Assembly: GCA_963930775.1 (NCBI GenBank)
Contig: OZ005705.1
Location: forward strand, 1,178,001 to 1,242,000
Reading direction: 5' to 3'
Source: Cliona cf. orientalis
Lineage: Eukaryota; Porifera; Demospongiae; Clionaida; Clionaidae
Length of the DNA stretch: 64,000 nt
Of the stretch, positions 1-10,657 are shown one piece after another. Both the position numbers and the translations under genes were made by a program. How positions within the stretch are numbered: the first letter of the stretch is position 1; the number at the start of each line of letters is the position of its first letter. The notes under the pieces were generated by a model. It saw only the letters and a program-made list of their open reading frames with translations. It made no database searches and had not been told where the DNA came from.

Positions 1-2034
1 AATGCAACTGTGATAGTGTTATTTGGACAGAGAGACACTGCCATTGGTATCTTGCGAGCTTTCGCTCAGAAACAAAGAATGGATCCAGAATTTCGCTCCA
101 AAAGATTTACCTGGATTGGAAGTGACGGATGGGGAGACATGATACCACCAGAGCTTTATGAGATTGCCCAGGGTTCACTAAGTGTAATTCCAAGGTCTAA
201 TTTGAGCAGTGAATTTGACAGTTACTTTCAGTCTCTGCATCCTTGTAACTATACTGCTAACCCTTGGTTTAGAGAGTACTGGGAATCTGTATTTAACTGT
301 AGTATGGCGAGCCAACCAGGAGATGAAGCCTGTAATACTGCTGATCAAACTCTTTCTCCTCAGTCAGGCTATAAACAAAATAGCAAAGTTTCTTTTACTA
401 TGGATGCAGTTTATACATTTGCACATGCTATACACAAATTGCAGCAAGACCATTGTTCACCTCCGTCAGGATTGTGCCCTGAAATACTGGACACACAAGT
501 CGGCCATGTCAGTATCCAAGGAGAAATGCTGCTTAGATATTTGAAAAATGTGTCTTTTGGCGGAGTGTCTACTGAAATGATCAGTTTTGATGATAACGGA
601 GATCAAAAGGGTGGATACGTTGTGAAGAACCTTCAGCTGCAAAATTCTTCAGCTGGAGAATTTGTTTTCGATATCATAGGACATTGGGATGAGGCTCCTA
701 TAGATCGATCTGAATCTTTGGATATCTTTGGTGAGATTCAGTGGAGCCACAGCCAAGGCAGTGAGGTACCCGAGTCTTTGTGTAGCTATCCTTGTGGTGG
801 AGGTGAGTACCCTGAACCTATTGCTGACCAGGCTGAGTGCTGCTGGATATGCAAGTCTTGTCCAGGCACTCATGATGTTAGTAAAGGACTTGAATGTGTG
901 AAGTGTGAACGTGGCTACATCCCAAATGAGAGTAGGACTGAGTGTGTTTTGATTCTGCCTAGTTATCTTACATGGTCCCATGGATGGTCAATAGTAACCA
1001 TCATACTAGCCCTCTGTGGTATCATAGCAACCATTGCTGTGGCCGTAGTTTTTGTAGTATTCCACAAACATCAGCTTGTCAAAGCATCCAGCAGAGAACT
1101 TAGTGCAGTTCTTCTCATTGGCATCATGCTCTGTTACCTTCTCCCTTTTTTCTTCATTGCTAAGCCTGCTCCTTGGATCTGTGCTGTCCGTCGCTTTGGT
1201 ATAGGCTTTTGCTTCTCTCTATGCTACAGTGCCTTGCTTGTGAAAACCAACAGAATCCATCGAATCTTCAACCGACCTTCGAGTTCAAGTCAAGTCCCTC
1301 CGCTGATAAGTCCAGAAAGTCAGCTCTTTTTCACTGCCTTGCTTGTTGCCGTCCAAATTGTTGTGGCAATAGTCTGGCTTGTTGTTGAGAAACCAAGCAT
1401 CGAATACGTTTATGGTGACTATGTCACTGATCTAAGATGTGGGGAATCTCCTCATATTGGCTTATCTGTATCTTTGGGGTACAACTTTCTTCTTTTAATG
1501 GCTACTCTCTATTTTGCCTTTCGAACGAGAAAAATCCCACAAAATTTCAATGAAACAAAATTCATCAACCTCACAATGTACACCCTCTGTGTTCTGTGGC
1601 TTGCTTTTATCCCAACTTACTATGCAACGGCCAACCTTGGCACTATCTACCAGACGGGCTCACTGGTGCTTGCTATCATCCTCAATGCTACTGTGACTCT
1701 CTGCATTCTCTTTGTGCCAAAGGTATACTTCATTTTTGCTAGAAAGGAGACAGAGCACTTTACGCAGTCAAGTAATTACACGACAACCAAGCGCATAAGT
1801 AGCATTGACAAAAAGTTGTCTACGTTTCCATCCCTCCACCTCCCAGCTCCTGGTGGTGACTCGGGCAAGTCAGCTAATACCAGTGTGCCAATACCTCAGC
1901 ATAATGCAGTCGGGTTGACAAAAGGGAACTACAGCAATACAGGCAGTATGGATGTGGAAAGGCCTCATGCTCTCGATGTGGTTCAACAGCTTGTTGATGC
2001 TTCAACACAAACTGACATGTTTGCACCTTGCTGA
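1..2034 (+). CDS. Metabotropic-glutamate-like class C GPCR, copy 1 (5' truncated by window edge)
   Basis: A seven-transmembrane receptor predicted to sense an extracellular amino-acid-like ligand and couple to G proteins. The frame is open from base 1, and the first residues (NATVIVLFGQ) align with the interior of the two downstream paralogues, so the start is off-window. In order: the second half of the ligand-binding Venus-flytrap domain (with WIGSDGWGD), a nine-Cys linker at about 781-950, a family-3 7TM bundle from about 985, including the mGluR-typical KTNRIHRIFN, and a Ser/Thr-rich tail ending LVDASTQTDMFAPC. No intron is seen. The position equivalent to mGluR1 Arg323 is Met (139-141), while the Lys409 equivalent is kept (NSKVSF). 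The linker and 7TM are nearly identical to copy 2, but the ligand domain is closer to copy 3. Family assignment is firm; the ligand is unknown. Confidence 0.93.
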   Translation, partial: NATVIVLFGQRDTAIGILRAFAQKQRMDPEFRSKRFTWIGSDGWGDMIPPELYEIAQGSLSVIPRSNLSSEFDSYFQSLHPCNYTANPWFREYWESVFNCSMASQPGDEACNTADQTLSPQSGYKQNSKVSFTMDAVYTFAHAIHKLQQDHCSPPSGLCPEILDTQVGHVSIQGEMLLRYLKNVSFGGVSTEMISFDDNGDQKGGYVVKNLQLQNSSAGEFVFDIIGHWDEAPIDRSESLDIFGEIQWSHSQGSEVPESLCSYPCGGGEYPEPIADQAECCWICKSCPGTHDVSKGLECVKCERGYIPNESRTECVLILPSYLTWSHGWSIVTIILALCGIIATIAVAVVFVVFHKHQLVKASSRELSAVLLIGIMLCYLLPFFFIAKPAPWICAVRRFGIGFCFSLCYSALLVKTNRIHRIFNRPSSSSQVPPLISPESQLFFTALLVAVQIVVAIVWLVVEKPSIEYVYGDYVTDLRCGESPHIGLSVSLGYNFLLLMATLYFAFRTRKIPQNFNETKFINLTMYTLCVLWLAFIPTYYATANLGTIYQTGSLVLAIILNATVTLCILFVPKVYFIFARKETEHFTQSSNYTTTKRISSIDKKLSTFPSLHLPAPGGDSGKSANTSVPIPQHNAVGLTKGNYSNTGSMDVERPHALDVVQQLVDASTQTDMFAPC

Positions 2035-2179
2035 AAATACATTTTTTTGGCTTGCAACTAAAAGCCTTGGTTTGTGTGTTTAGAATAGATTCCATTGTGT
2101 AAACACTAACATTGAGTTCAAAAGTTTGTTTTATAGTTAGCACATATACCTTAGCTGCAGTGAATTTGTGCTTCTCATA

Positions 2180-2403
2180 TACCGTATTTCTTCTAAAAAT
2201 TCGGCCCTTCTAATTATTCGGCACCCTTTACCGAATGATTGAATATAGTCTCTAATTTTTCGGCAAAGGTCGTCACGTGTATATGCTATAAACGGGAATG
2301 GAATGCGCACGCAGACGGAATGTTGAATATTAACCTCTAAAAATTCGGCGAAGCTAAAGCAATATTGTTATTTTCATGCCGAATTTTTAGAAGAAATACG
2401 GTA
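2180..2403. mobile_element. MITE-like element with about 26-bp terminal inverted repeats
   Basis: The left end TACCGTATTTCTTCTAAAAA at 2180 continues to TTCGGC, and the right end (2378-2403) is its exact reverse complement. The ends are TA...TA, suggesting a TA target. The interior carries further diverged copies of the CTAAAAATTCGGC motif in both orientations. No coding capacity. It lies 145 bp after the first receptor's stop codon. Confidence 0.85.
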
Positions 2404-2445
2404 GATTGTTTGAGTATTATCTAGATGTAAATGTGTATACAGAAC

Positions 2446-3201
2446 CTTAAAAATGAATTTTAGCATCAAGACGGAAGGAACCTTGGGTTCGGCACCTGTT
2501 GCTTATGTAGCTATATAACTAAACCATCAAAACAATAAAAGGTATTTTATGATACACTTTTTATAATATTATGTTAGTTTACTGTTACATCATGCATAAT
2601 CATTCATGGAATGTATAAATACTGCACTAGCTGATGGATGTATGCACATCTGATACACTGGGTAGGTATTCTTGCTATGTAGTGATAGTGCATACAGTAC
2701 CTTGGTTGTTTTTGGAGGAGTTCCTTTGCTTTCTTCTAATGCATATAAAAATTCAGCACTCTATGATGTTGATCAGAGTTAAAAGCTTACAAGTGTAAAT
2801 GGTTACTGTAAACTATAAGTGCTTTGAGATGATTTAAAAATGAGTTTTAGCATCTGAATGAAAGCCTTGGGTTCAGCATCTGTTGTGTATGTAACTGAAC
2901 AATCAAAACAGTTCAATAAAATAAAAATTAGGTAACATTTACGTATGTTATGCATAATTCATGGTTGTATAAATACTGCACTGGCTGACATGTGCATCTG
3001 TTGTGTTAATAGTGCACTAGGTGGGCATTCTCGCTATCTAGTGACAATAATGTGCATATATGTACCTCGGTTGTTTTTGGAGGAGTTCCTTTGCTTTCTC
3101 CTATATAAAATTAAGCACTATAATAATGTTGATTAGAGATCAGAGTTTATCCCAAAAGCTCAAGTGTAAACGGTTACTGTAAACTAAATGCTTTGAGATG
3201 A
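2446..3201. repeat. Diverged direct tandem duplication, two units of about 370-390 bp
   Basis: Unit 1 (about 2446-2834) and unit 2 (about 2835-3201) share long blocks in the same order: a GAGTTTTAGCATC-type start, TATAAATACTGCACT, GTTGTTTTTGGAGGAGTTCC and GGTTACTGTAAACTA. By eye they are roughly 80% identical with small indels. The repeat lies between receptor copies 1 and 2 and is non-coding. The rest of 2035-3968 shows nothing else I can support. Confidence 0.75.
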
Positions 3202-3968
3202 TTTTATGCACAATGGTTAGTACATGAACAATGCACGTTTCCATCCCAGTAGCTTGTGTACTGCAGTAAACTATCGGAGGACCATAATATGCAAACAAAT
3301 TCACCAACTTTGCAACATATATAGCCACGGGAAGGTACAATTAAGTATGACATTAGATGTATACCTGGCAGTGCACCTGTTCCACTATTTATATGCTAAA
3401 ATGATGTGATAGTTAGAGAAGATGACACAGACTATGGAGAGAATTAGTCTTGTGATTAACCTATAGAATAACAGCTGACAGTATTAAATCTACCATGTAG
3501 ACAACTAAGCTAACTTGACTCCTACAAACGACAGTTACATTATTTGTATGGCCAGCAACAGCATATAGCTAATAGAATTATCTATTGTTGTGAAAAACTG
3601 TGCATGGGAAAATAGCTCAACAGACCACTGGTAAACGTTTTTTGTTTTTTTTTTTGCATAATCATGTATATATTATATATGTGCACGATGTAATGAAAAA
3701 CAATTTTTGTACCTTCCCTAAGATTTTATACGGGTAGTAATTAAGGCTTCTAGTTTGTTTAAGTATGTAAAGTTTAGATTGCTGTACTATGAGATTTCAT
3801 TAGGATACTCATTATTATATGATGACATTGTGTTCCAGTACATCATTGAGTTGTCAAACTGGTTTGACTTGTGCAGTCACTCAAAATATCAGTGGACTTC
3901 CTATCAAACTCTATTCAGAATCAACGCTGAAACGAAATATTTGATTGCAATCAGTGAGCAGTGAAAGT

Positions 3969-6740
3969 ATGTTGTCTTTGTTGAGATTGTTACTCATAGA
4001 GTCATTTTATCTCGTTGGATGCCAAGAATCTATTGTATACATTGGACCAGGGGTAAATGGAAGCATCAGCAATGAAAACAATGATGTAGTTGTGCTTGGA
4101 GGTCTCTTTCCAGTTCATGATGTCGAAGAAAATCGTTGTGGTAAAATCTTTGATTCAGACATGCAATGGCTGGAAGGCATGGTACTAGCAACCCAGAAGA
4201 TCAATAATGATAGCTCAATCCTACCAGGAGTGACTCTAGCGTTTGAGATTAGAGATACTTGTGCACAAGCTAACATTGCTTTGGAGGAAAGCTTGAAATT
4301 TGTCAGTGGAAGAAGCTTGAAGCCTGCAGGTACTGAAAGCGAAAATATGGTGTTAGGTATATCTGGTGTTGTGGGAGCTGCATTTAGTAGAGCATCTACT
4401 TCCATTGCTAGACTGCTGAGGCTATTTCAAGTCCCACAGATTAGCTATGCTTCTACTGCAAACGTCCTTAGTGACAAGACAATATTCGATTACTTTTTTC
4501 GCACTATTCCACCGGACTCTCTGCAGGCACGAGCCATGGTGGACATCATTGAATACTTCAACTGGACCTACGTGATTGCAATGCATACCGGTGATATTTA
4601 TGGTCGTGAAGGAATTGAAGCATTCGTTGATGAATTTAAGAGGAAGAATTCCACTCAGATGTGCACTGCTATGTCATCAATAGAAATTCCAGAAATCGCT
4701 GTTCCAGATGATTTTGACAGAGCTATTGACATAATTAACCAAGAGTGGGTGGGCAATGCAACAGTGGTAGTTCTGTTTGCACAGCGAGACACAGCCAATG
4801 GTTTGTTTGAAGCTGTTAGAAGGAAACGAGATATTGATTCTGAATTCGCTTCAAAGAAATTTACATGGATAGGAAGTGATGGATGGGGAGATCGTCTTCG
4901 TGAAGATCTCCGTGAAGTTGCTCAAGGATCACTGAGTGTCTTTCCTCGATCTCTGACGAGTAATGAATTTGACGAATATTTTCAATCCCTGCACCCTTCC
5001 AATTATTCTGCTAATCCTTGGTTCAATGAGTACTGGGAGTCTATCTTTAACTGCAGTCTGAGTGGAGAACCAGGAGTTAACGAATGTGATCGTTCAAATC
5101 AATTTATTTCACCTGATACTGGCTATCGTCAAAGTGGCTTTGTTACCTTTTCTATTGATGCTGTGTATGCGTTTGCTCATGCCATACATAATCTACAACA
5201 GAATCTTTGTGACGGTGGTCCAGGACTCTGTGAAGAGATAATCGACTCTCGTTCTGGTGGTGTAGCTATTCGAGGAGATCTCCTTCAAGAGTACTTGCAC
5301 AATGTGTCATTCAGTCCTGCAGCTTCTACTGACATCATCAGTTTTGATAGCAACGGAGATCAGCAAGGAGGATACCTAATAAGAAACATCAAATCAACTT
5401 CAGAAGGAAAGTTTGATTCAGTAGTAGTGGGATACTGGGATGAGCTGCCTTTAGATCGCACTGATAAAGTAGATATTTTTAGAGAAATTCAGTGGAGCTA
5501 TGGACAAACCACAACTCCAGAATCCTTGTGTAGCTATCCTTGTGGTGGAGGTGAGTACCCTGAACCTATTGCTGACCAGGCTGAGTGCTGCTGGATATGC
5601 AAGTCTTGTCCAGGCACTCATGATGTTAGTGAAGGACTTGAATGTGTTATGTGTGAACGTGGCTACATCCCAAATGAAAGTAGGACTGAGTGTGTTTTTA
5701 TTTCACCTAGCTACCTCATGTGGTCCCATGGATGGTCAATAGTAACCATCATACTAGCCCTCTGTGGCATCGTCGCAACTATAGCTGTGGCCATAGTCTT
5801 TATTGTATACCGCAAACATAAGCTCACCAAGGCATCCAGTAGAGAGCTTAGTGCAGTTCTTCTCATTGGCATCATGCTCTGTTACCTTCTCCCCTTTTTC
5901 TTCATTGCCAAGCCTGCTCCTTGGATCTGTGCTGTCCGTCGCTTTGGTATAGGCTTTTGCTTCTCTCTATGCTACAGTGCCTTGCTTGTGAAAACCAACA
6001 GAATCCATCGAATCTTCAACCGACCTTCTAGTTCAAATCAAGTCCCTCCATTGATAAGTCCGGAAAGTCAGCTCTTTTTCACTGCCTTGCTTGTTGCCAT
6101 CCAAATTGTTGTGGCAATAGTCTGGCTCATTGTTGAGAAACCAAGCATTGAATACGTTTATGGTGATTTTGTCACTGATCTGAGATGTGGGGAATCTCCT
6201 CACATTGGTCTGTCTGTGTCTTTGGGATATAACTTTCTTCTATTGATGGCTACTCTCTATTTTGCCTTTCGAACGAGGAAAGTCCCGCAAAACTTTAACG
6301 AAGCCAAATTCATCAACCTCACAGTGTACACCCTCTGTGTTCTATGGCTTGCTTTTATCCCAACTTACTATGCAACGGCTAACCTAGGCACTATCTACCA
6401 GACGGGCTCACTGGTGCTTGCTATCATCCTGAATGCTACTGTGACTCTCTGCATTCTCTTTGTGCCAAAGGTATACTTCATTTTTACTAAAAAGGAGACG
6501 GATCACTTTACACAGTCAAGTAATTACACAACAACCAAGCGCATGAGCAGCATCGATCAGAAATCTTTTAAAATTCTATCCTTTCGCCTTCCAACCTTTG
6601 GTAATGATTCCGGAAAATCAGGCAATACCAGTGTGCCATCATCACCTCAGCATAAGGAACTGAAGGGTATGATCAAGGATGTGGAAACACCTGATGCTCA
6701 TGGCATGCTTGTTGATGCTTCAACCCAGACTGACATTTGA
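3969..6740 (+). CDS. Metabotropic-glutamate-like class C GPCR, copy 2
   Basis: Complete intronless receptor of 923 residues. ATG 3969 is chosen because it opens a good signal peptide (MLSLLRLLLIESFYLVGC); the frame upstream of it offers only TTG. The bilobed ligand domain spans about 25-510, with QISYASTANVLSDKT and WIGSDGWGDR. The nine-Cys domain starts at Cys521 and is followed by the 7TM_3 bundle, which includes the IHRIFN and FNEAKFINL motifs. The tail ends LVDASTQTDI. Compared with mGluR1 (alignment from memory), Arg323 is kept (R309), but the Arg78 position is Trp (W67) and the Lys409 position is Phe (F391), so the pocket is unlikely to bind glutamate conventionally. Several N-glycosylation sequons are present. 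It lies on the same strand between copies 1 and 3. Confidence 0.95.
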   Translation: MLSLLRLLLIESFYLVGCQESIVYIGPGVNGSISNENNDVVVLGGLFPVHDVEENRCGKIFDSDMQWLEGMVLATQKINNDSSILPGVTLAFEIRDTCAQANIALEESLKFVSGRSLKPAGTESENMVLGISGVVGAAFSRASTSIARLLRLFQVPQISYASTANVLSDKTIFDYFFRTIPPDSLQARAMVDIIEYFNWTYVIAMHTGDIYGREGIEAFVDEFKRKNSTQMCTAMSSIEIPEIAVPDDFDRAIDIINQEWVGNATVVVLFAQRDTANGLFEAVRRKRDIDSEFASKKFTWIGSDGWGDRLREDLREVAQGSLSVFPRSLTSNEFDEYFQSLHPSNYSANPWFNEYWESIFNCSLSGEPGVNECDRSNQFISPDTGYRQSGFVTFSIDAVYAFAHAIHNLQQNLCDGGPGLCEEIIDSRSGGVAIRGDLLQEYLHNVSFSPAASTDIISFDSNGDQQGGYLIRNIKSTSEGKFDSVVVGYWDELPLDRTDKVDIFREIQWSYGQTTTPESLCSYPCGGGEYPEPIADQAECCWICKSCPGTHDVSEGLECVMCERGYIPNESRTECVFISPSYLMWSHGWSIVTIILALCGIVATIAVAIVFIVYRKHKLTKASSRELSAVLLIGIMLCYLLPFFFIAKPAPWICAVRRFGIGFCFSLCYSALLVKTNRIHRIFNRPSSSNQVPPLISPESQLFFTALLVAIQIVVAIVWLIVEKPSIEYVYGDFVTDLRCGESPHIGLSVSLGYNFLLLMATLYFAFRTRKVPQNFNEAKFINLTVYTLCVLWLAFIPTYYATANLGTIYQTGSLVLAIILNATVTLCILFVPKVYFIFTKKETDHFTQSSNYTTTKRMSSIDQKSFKILSFRLPTFGNDSGKSGNTSVPSSPQHKELKGMIKDVETPDAHGMLVDASTQTDI

Positions 6741-7867
6741 TAACAAAATGTTTTGATTAATACTCTAATGTAGGTGCAAAACCCTCGATTTGTTTTTAGA
6801 ATTGATTTCTCAGCTTCTTTGTAATGTACACTAACATTTGAGTCCAGAGTTTACTTTTACATGTCTTAGCTTGGACTAATACAATTTAACCTCCTAGTTG
6901 ATTGATTAACAGTGATTACTATTATCATTTCATTACATGAACAGAAAAGATTGGATTCTTTATGTACAATTGCACAGCTGAGAGAGAAGGAAAGGTCACC
7001 CATGCACAGTTAGGCTTTTATATCACAGCTAGCTCAGTGTGATCATGAAATTGAGAGGGGAAGAGGTTGCCCATGCACAATGTCATCTTTTTTGAGGACC
7101 CACCGTCCTATAGCAATCACTCTGTGTACTCCCATCCGCCCGCCCCTTACCATCCAAGCTCTAGGCTGGATCGAACGCTGGTAGGTAGACTGCAGACATC
7201 CAGTTGTACTGCAGCCCTCAACTGACAGTGTGTATTAGTTGTTGCAATAGTCAAAGGATAAATTACATCTGTGGAAATTGGTGTACTATTAAATCTAGTT
7301 CTGTATGGTATCCATGTGCTGGAATTCTAACTTCAAAGGTTAATGGAGGGAAATTTGTACTCATCTAGCCATTAGTATACACATATCCAGACACTGTAAT
7401 TCTAGCCTTCCATGCCCGTCTTACTGTCTGCATGATTTATTTGTTACGGAAGTCAATTAATTATTCAATTATGATGGTTAATCTGCATGTCTTTTACAAT
7501 TGCATGAGCTCACATGCATTCCAGTATGGGTTTGAGTGGGAGGGTATTAACTAGGGATTATTGGGCCGACATTTGATAATGTCTGCACAACTGTGTAGGT
7601 CCCATATATAGATGGAAGCAAGGGTCTATTCTATATTAGGCCCTGGTGGAAGGCAGTGTCCCATTCAGTGACTCTGTGGTTTGTGTATGCTTGTAAATTG
7701 AAGTGCTTCTCTGGTTATCTATATCCTGTCCACGCTGCAGTGCAGCTGGTTGCAAATTGCTTGCAAAGGAAACGTATCAGTGCCCCTTGTCTCTTTCCAA
7801 GAAGTCCAGCTAGCTAGCTAGCTAATTCTTTCATAATAATAGCTAGTTAGCTACGTAGAGGCAGAAA
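6741..7867. other. Intergenic region between receptor copies 2 and 3
   Basis: I see no gene, tRNA or clear transposon here. A CCCATGCACA motif occurs twice (around 7000 and 7070). AGCTAGCTAGCTAGCT lies just upstream of the copy-3 start. It presumably holds the 3' end of copy 2 and the promoter of copy 3. Confidence 0.5.
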
Positions 7868-10657
7868 ATGTTCCTAATGTTAGTAGTAGTTCAACTGCTC
7901 TGTCTCACCACTTGGCTTACTGAAGGCCAGGAAGACACTGCAGCAGTGTACATAGGCACAGGAGTGAATGGCAGTATGAAGACCAGGAACAATGAAAACG
8001 TGATTGTGCTTGGAGGTCTATTTCCAGTTCATAAAAATAGTGACGGTAGGTGCGGTGAAATCCTTGATCTTGGGGTTCAGAGACTTGAAGCCATGGTCCT
8101 AGCTACTGAGAAAATCAACAGTAACTCGAGCTTTCTTCCTGGAGTGACTCTGGCTTATGAAATTAGAGATACGTGTGTTCGACCCAACAGAGCTCTTGAG
8201 CAAAGCTTGAACTATGTGACTGAGAGGATTCTGACAATTGGTAACGAAACTAACGTGACTGGGGTATCAGGTGTTGTTGGTGCTGCTTCAAGCAGTGTGT
8301 CGATTGATACGGCCAATCTCTTGAGGCTTTTTGACATACCACAGATCAGCTATGCTTCTACTGCCAAAACCCTCAGTGATAAGACCAGATTTGATTATTT
8401 CTTTCGCACAGTTCCTCCTGACTCCCTTCAAGCTCAAGCCATGGTAGACATTGTTGAATACTTTAACTGGACATATGTGATAGCAATGCATTCGGGGGAT
8501 ACATATGGCTCTGAAGGAATAAGAGAATTTATTGATCAATTGGAAGCAAAACGTAGGAATTCTACTCAGAAGTGTGTTGCTACGACTATTGAAGTAACTG
8601 AAAATTTCAACCAAGCTATTGAGGAAATGAACAAGAATTGGGTTCGTAATGCAACAGTTGTCGTGCTGTTTGGCCAACTGGCTACGGCCATTGGAGTGTT
8701 GGAAGCTATCGAAAGGAAACGAATGACTGATCCTGAGTTTGCTTCAAGGGACTTCACATGGATAGGTAGTGACGCGTGGGGTGACCAGATACCAGATAGA
8801 CTGTATAGCATTGCCAAAGGGTCACTGAGCGTCATTCCTCGAGCACATCTGAGTGAAGAGTTTGATACATACTTCAAATCTCTGCATCCATTCAACAATG
8901 CTGCCAATCCTTGGTTTGAGGAGTACTGGGAGTTCATCTTTAACTGTAGTTTTGCAAATCGTGTAGGATTTCAAGAATGTGGCGTTGCTAATCAAGCGAT
9001 CGGTCCAATGTCCAATTACCGACAAAACAGCAAAGTGACATTCACCATTGATGCTGTGTATGCATTTGCACATGCCATGCACAAACTGCAGCAGGACTTC
9101 TGTCAGAGAGGACCAGGACTGTGTGAGGAGATACTGGATGATCGAGCTGGTGGTAAAGTCGTTCGAGGAGAGCTACTTCGCAAGTACTTGCAGAATGTCA
9201 CTTTTAGTGGTGTATCCACTGAAATAATCAGCTTCGACAACAACGGAGATCAACAGGGAGGCTATATTTTGAAAAATCTTCAACAGAACTCAAGTGGAGA
9301 CTTCATCTTTAGTACCATAGGCCATTGGGATGAAATTCCTTCTGATTTTGGTAGAAGCACTCCCTTGGAGATCTCTGGAGCGATTCAGTGGAGCCACGAT
9401 CGAGGCGATGAGGTGCCTGAATCACTATGCAGCCGGCCCTGTGGTAACGGGGAGCAGCAAATACCAATTAATGACCAAGTAGAATGTTGCTGGAGGTGCA
9501 TACCCTGCCCAGGAACCACTACAGTTAGTACTGGAGTAGTGTGTACGACGTGTGATCTCGGCTATACCCCAAATGAGCAAAGAACAGAGTGTGTCTTGAT
9601 TGAACCTAGCTACCTGACGTGGTCCGACGGGTGGTCCATTGCTGTCCTATTCCTGACCTGTATTGGAATCGTAACTACCACGGCTGTGGCCATAGTCTTC
9701 ATAGTATTCCACAAGCATCAGCTCATCAAAGCTTCCAGTAGAGAGCTTAGTGCAGTCCTTCTCACTGGCATCATGCTCTGCTATATCCTCCCTTTCTTCT
9801 TCATCATCAAGCCCGCTCCTTGGATCTGTGCTGTCCGCCGCTTTGGTGTTGGATTTTGCTTTGCCTTGTGTTACAGTGCCTTGCTCGTGAAGACCAATCG
9901 AATCCATCGCATCTTCAACCGACCACCAAATTCTACCAGTTCTCCTCCTCTCATCAGTCCACGAAGCCAACTCTTCTTCACTGCACTTCTAGTATCTATT
10001 CAGATTGTCATAGCAATAGTGTGGCTTGTGGTTGAGCAACCTGGTACTATACACGAATTCTCCCTGACTCGAACTGAGCTGAAATGTAGTGAGAATCCCA
10101 TCGCTGGTCTCTCCATCATGCTGGGCTACAACTTCATTCTGCTTTTAATCACCCTCTACTTTGCTTTCCGTACGAGAAAGGTCCCTCAGAACTTCAACGA
10201 AGCAAAATTCATCAACTTGACCATCTACACCCTCTGCGTTCTGTGGCTCGCCTTCATCCCCACCTACTACTCCACTGCTGGCTTGGGTACCGTTTTCCAG
10301 ACAGGCTCCCTAACATTGGTCATAATTCTCAATGCTTTCATTACTCTCTTTATTCTCTTTGTGCCCAAGATCTATTTCCTGTTCTCTCACCAGATTCGAG
10401 GTAAATCCACTAGCAGTGGTACAGAGACCAACACCTATCAAAGAGAGAAGTCACGTCTGGGCAGCATCGATAAGCAGTTCTCATCCCTAGCATTTTTGTC
10501 TTCTGGCAGCAGCAGCATAAAAATGGCGGAGGGTGCCCCAAATAATCACTCAGGTCTACCCACGGTGGCAGAGGAAGATGGAGGGAAAGATGGGAGAGAG
10601 ACCTCATCAGAAACGGCCAAATTGCTTGTGGATGCTTCAACACAGACTCTTGGTTAA
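7868..10657 (+). CDS. Metabotropic-glutamate-like class C GPCR, copy 3
   Basis: Complete intronless receptor of 929 residues. The start at 7868 gives a signal peptide (MFLMLVVVQLLCLTTWLTEG). The Venus-flytrap domain is at about 25-515, the nine-Cys domain from Cys521 to about 578, the 7TM domain at about 590-850, and a Ser/Gly-rich tail ends KLLVDASTQTLG. Ligand contacts that look conserved with mGluRs are the Ser run in GAASSSVSI, QISYASTA, Arg72 (Arg78 equivalent), Asp302 (Asp318 equivalent) and Lys389 (Lys409 equivalent). The distal Arg323 equivalent is Gln (Q307). Its linker and 7TM are clearly more diverged than those of copies 1 and 2. The predicted role is sensing of glutamate or a related small amino acid at the surface; the exact ligand is not inferable. 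Confidence 0.95.
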   Translation: MFLMLVVVQLLCLTTWLTEGQEDTAAVYIGTGVNGSMKTRNNENVIVLGGLFPVHKNSDGRCGEILDLGVQRLEAMVLATEKINSNSSFLPGVTLAYEIRDTCVRPNRALEQSLNYVTERILTIGNETNVTGVSGVVGAASSSVSIDTANLLRLFDIPQISYASTAKTLSDKTRFDYFFRTVPPDSLQAQAMVDIVEYFNWTYVIAMHSGDTYGSEGIREFIDQLEAKRRNSTQKCVATTIEVTENFNQAIEEMNKNWVRNATVVVLFGQLATAIGVLEAIERKRMTDPEFASRDFTWIGSDAWGDQIPDRLYSIAKGSLSVIPRAHLSEEFDTYFKSLHPFNNAANPWFEEYWEFIFNCSFANRVGFQECGVANQAIGPMSNYRQNSKVTFTIDAVYAFAHAMHKLQQDFCQRGPGLCEEILDDRAGGKVVRGELLRKYLQNVTFSGVSTEIISFDNNGDQQGGYILKNLQQNSSGDFIFSTIGHWDEIPSDFGRSTPLEISGAIQWSHDRGDEVPESLCSRPCGNGEQQIPINDQVECCWRCIPCPGTTTVSTGVVCTTCDLGYTPNEQRTECVLIEPSYLTWSDGWSIAVLFLTCIGIVTTTAVAIVFIVFHKHQLIKASSRELSAVLLTGIMLCYILPFFFIIKPAPWICAVRRFGVGFCFALCYSALLVKTNRIHRIFNRPPNSTSSPPLISPRSQLFFTALLVSIQIVIAIVWLVVEQPGTIHEFSLTRTELKCSENPIAGLSIMLGYNFILLLITLYFAFRTRKVPQNFNEAKFINLTIYTLCVLWLAFIPTYYSTAGLGTVFQTGSLTLVIILNAFITLFILFVPKIYFLFSHQIRGKSTSSGTETNTYQREKSRLGSIDKQFSSLAFLSSGSSSIKMAEGAPNNHSGLPTVAEEDGGKDGRETSSETAKLLVDASTQTLG

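Noticed and set aside
3945..3968. Upstream extension of receptor copy 2 from TTG
   Set aside because: It is non-ATG, and the ATG at 3969 starts a proper signal peptide similar in placement to copy 3.
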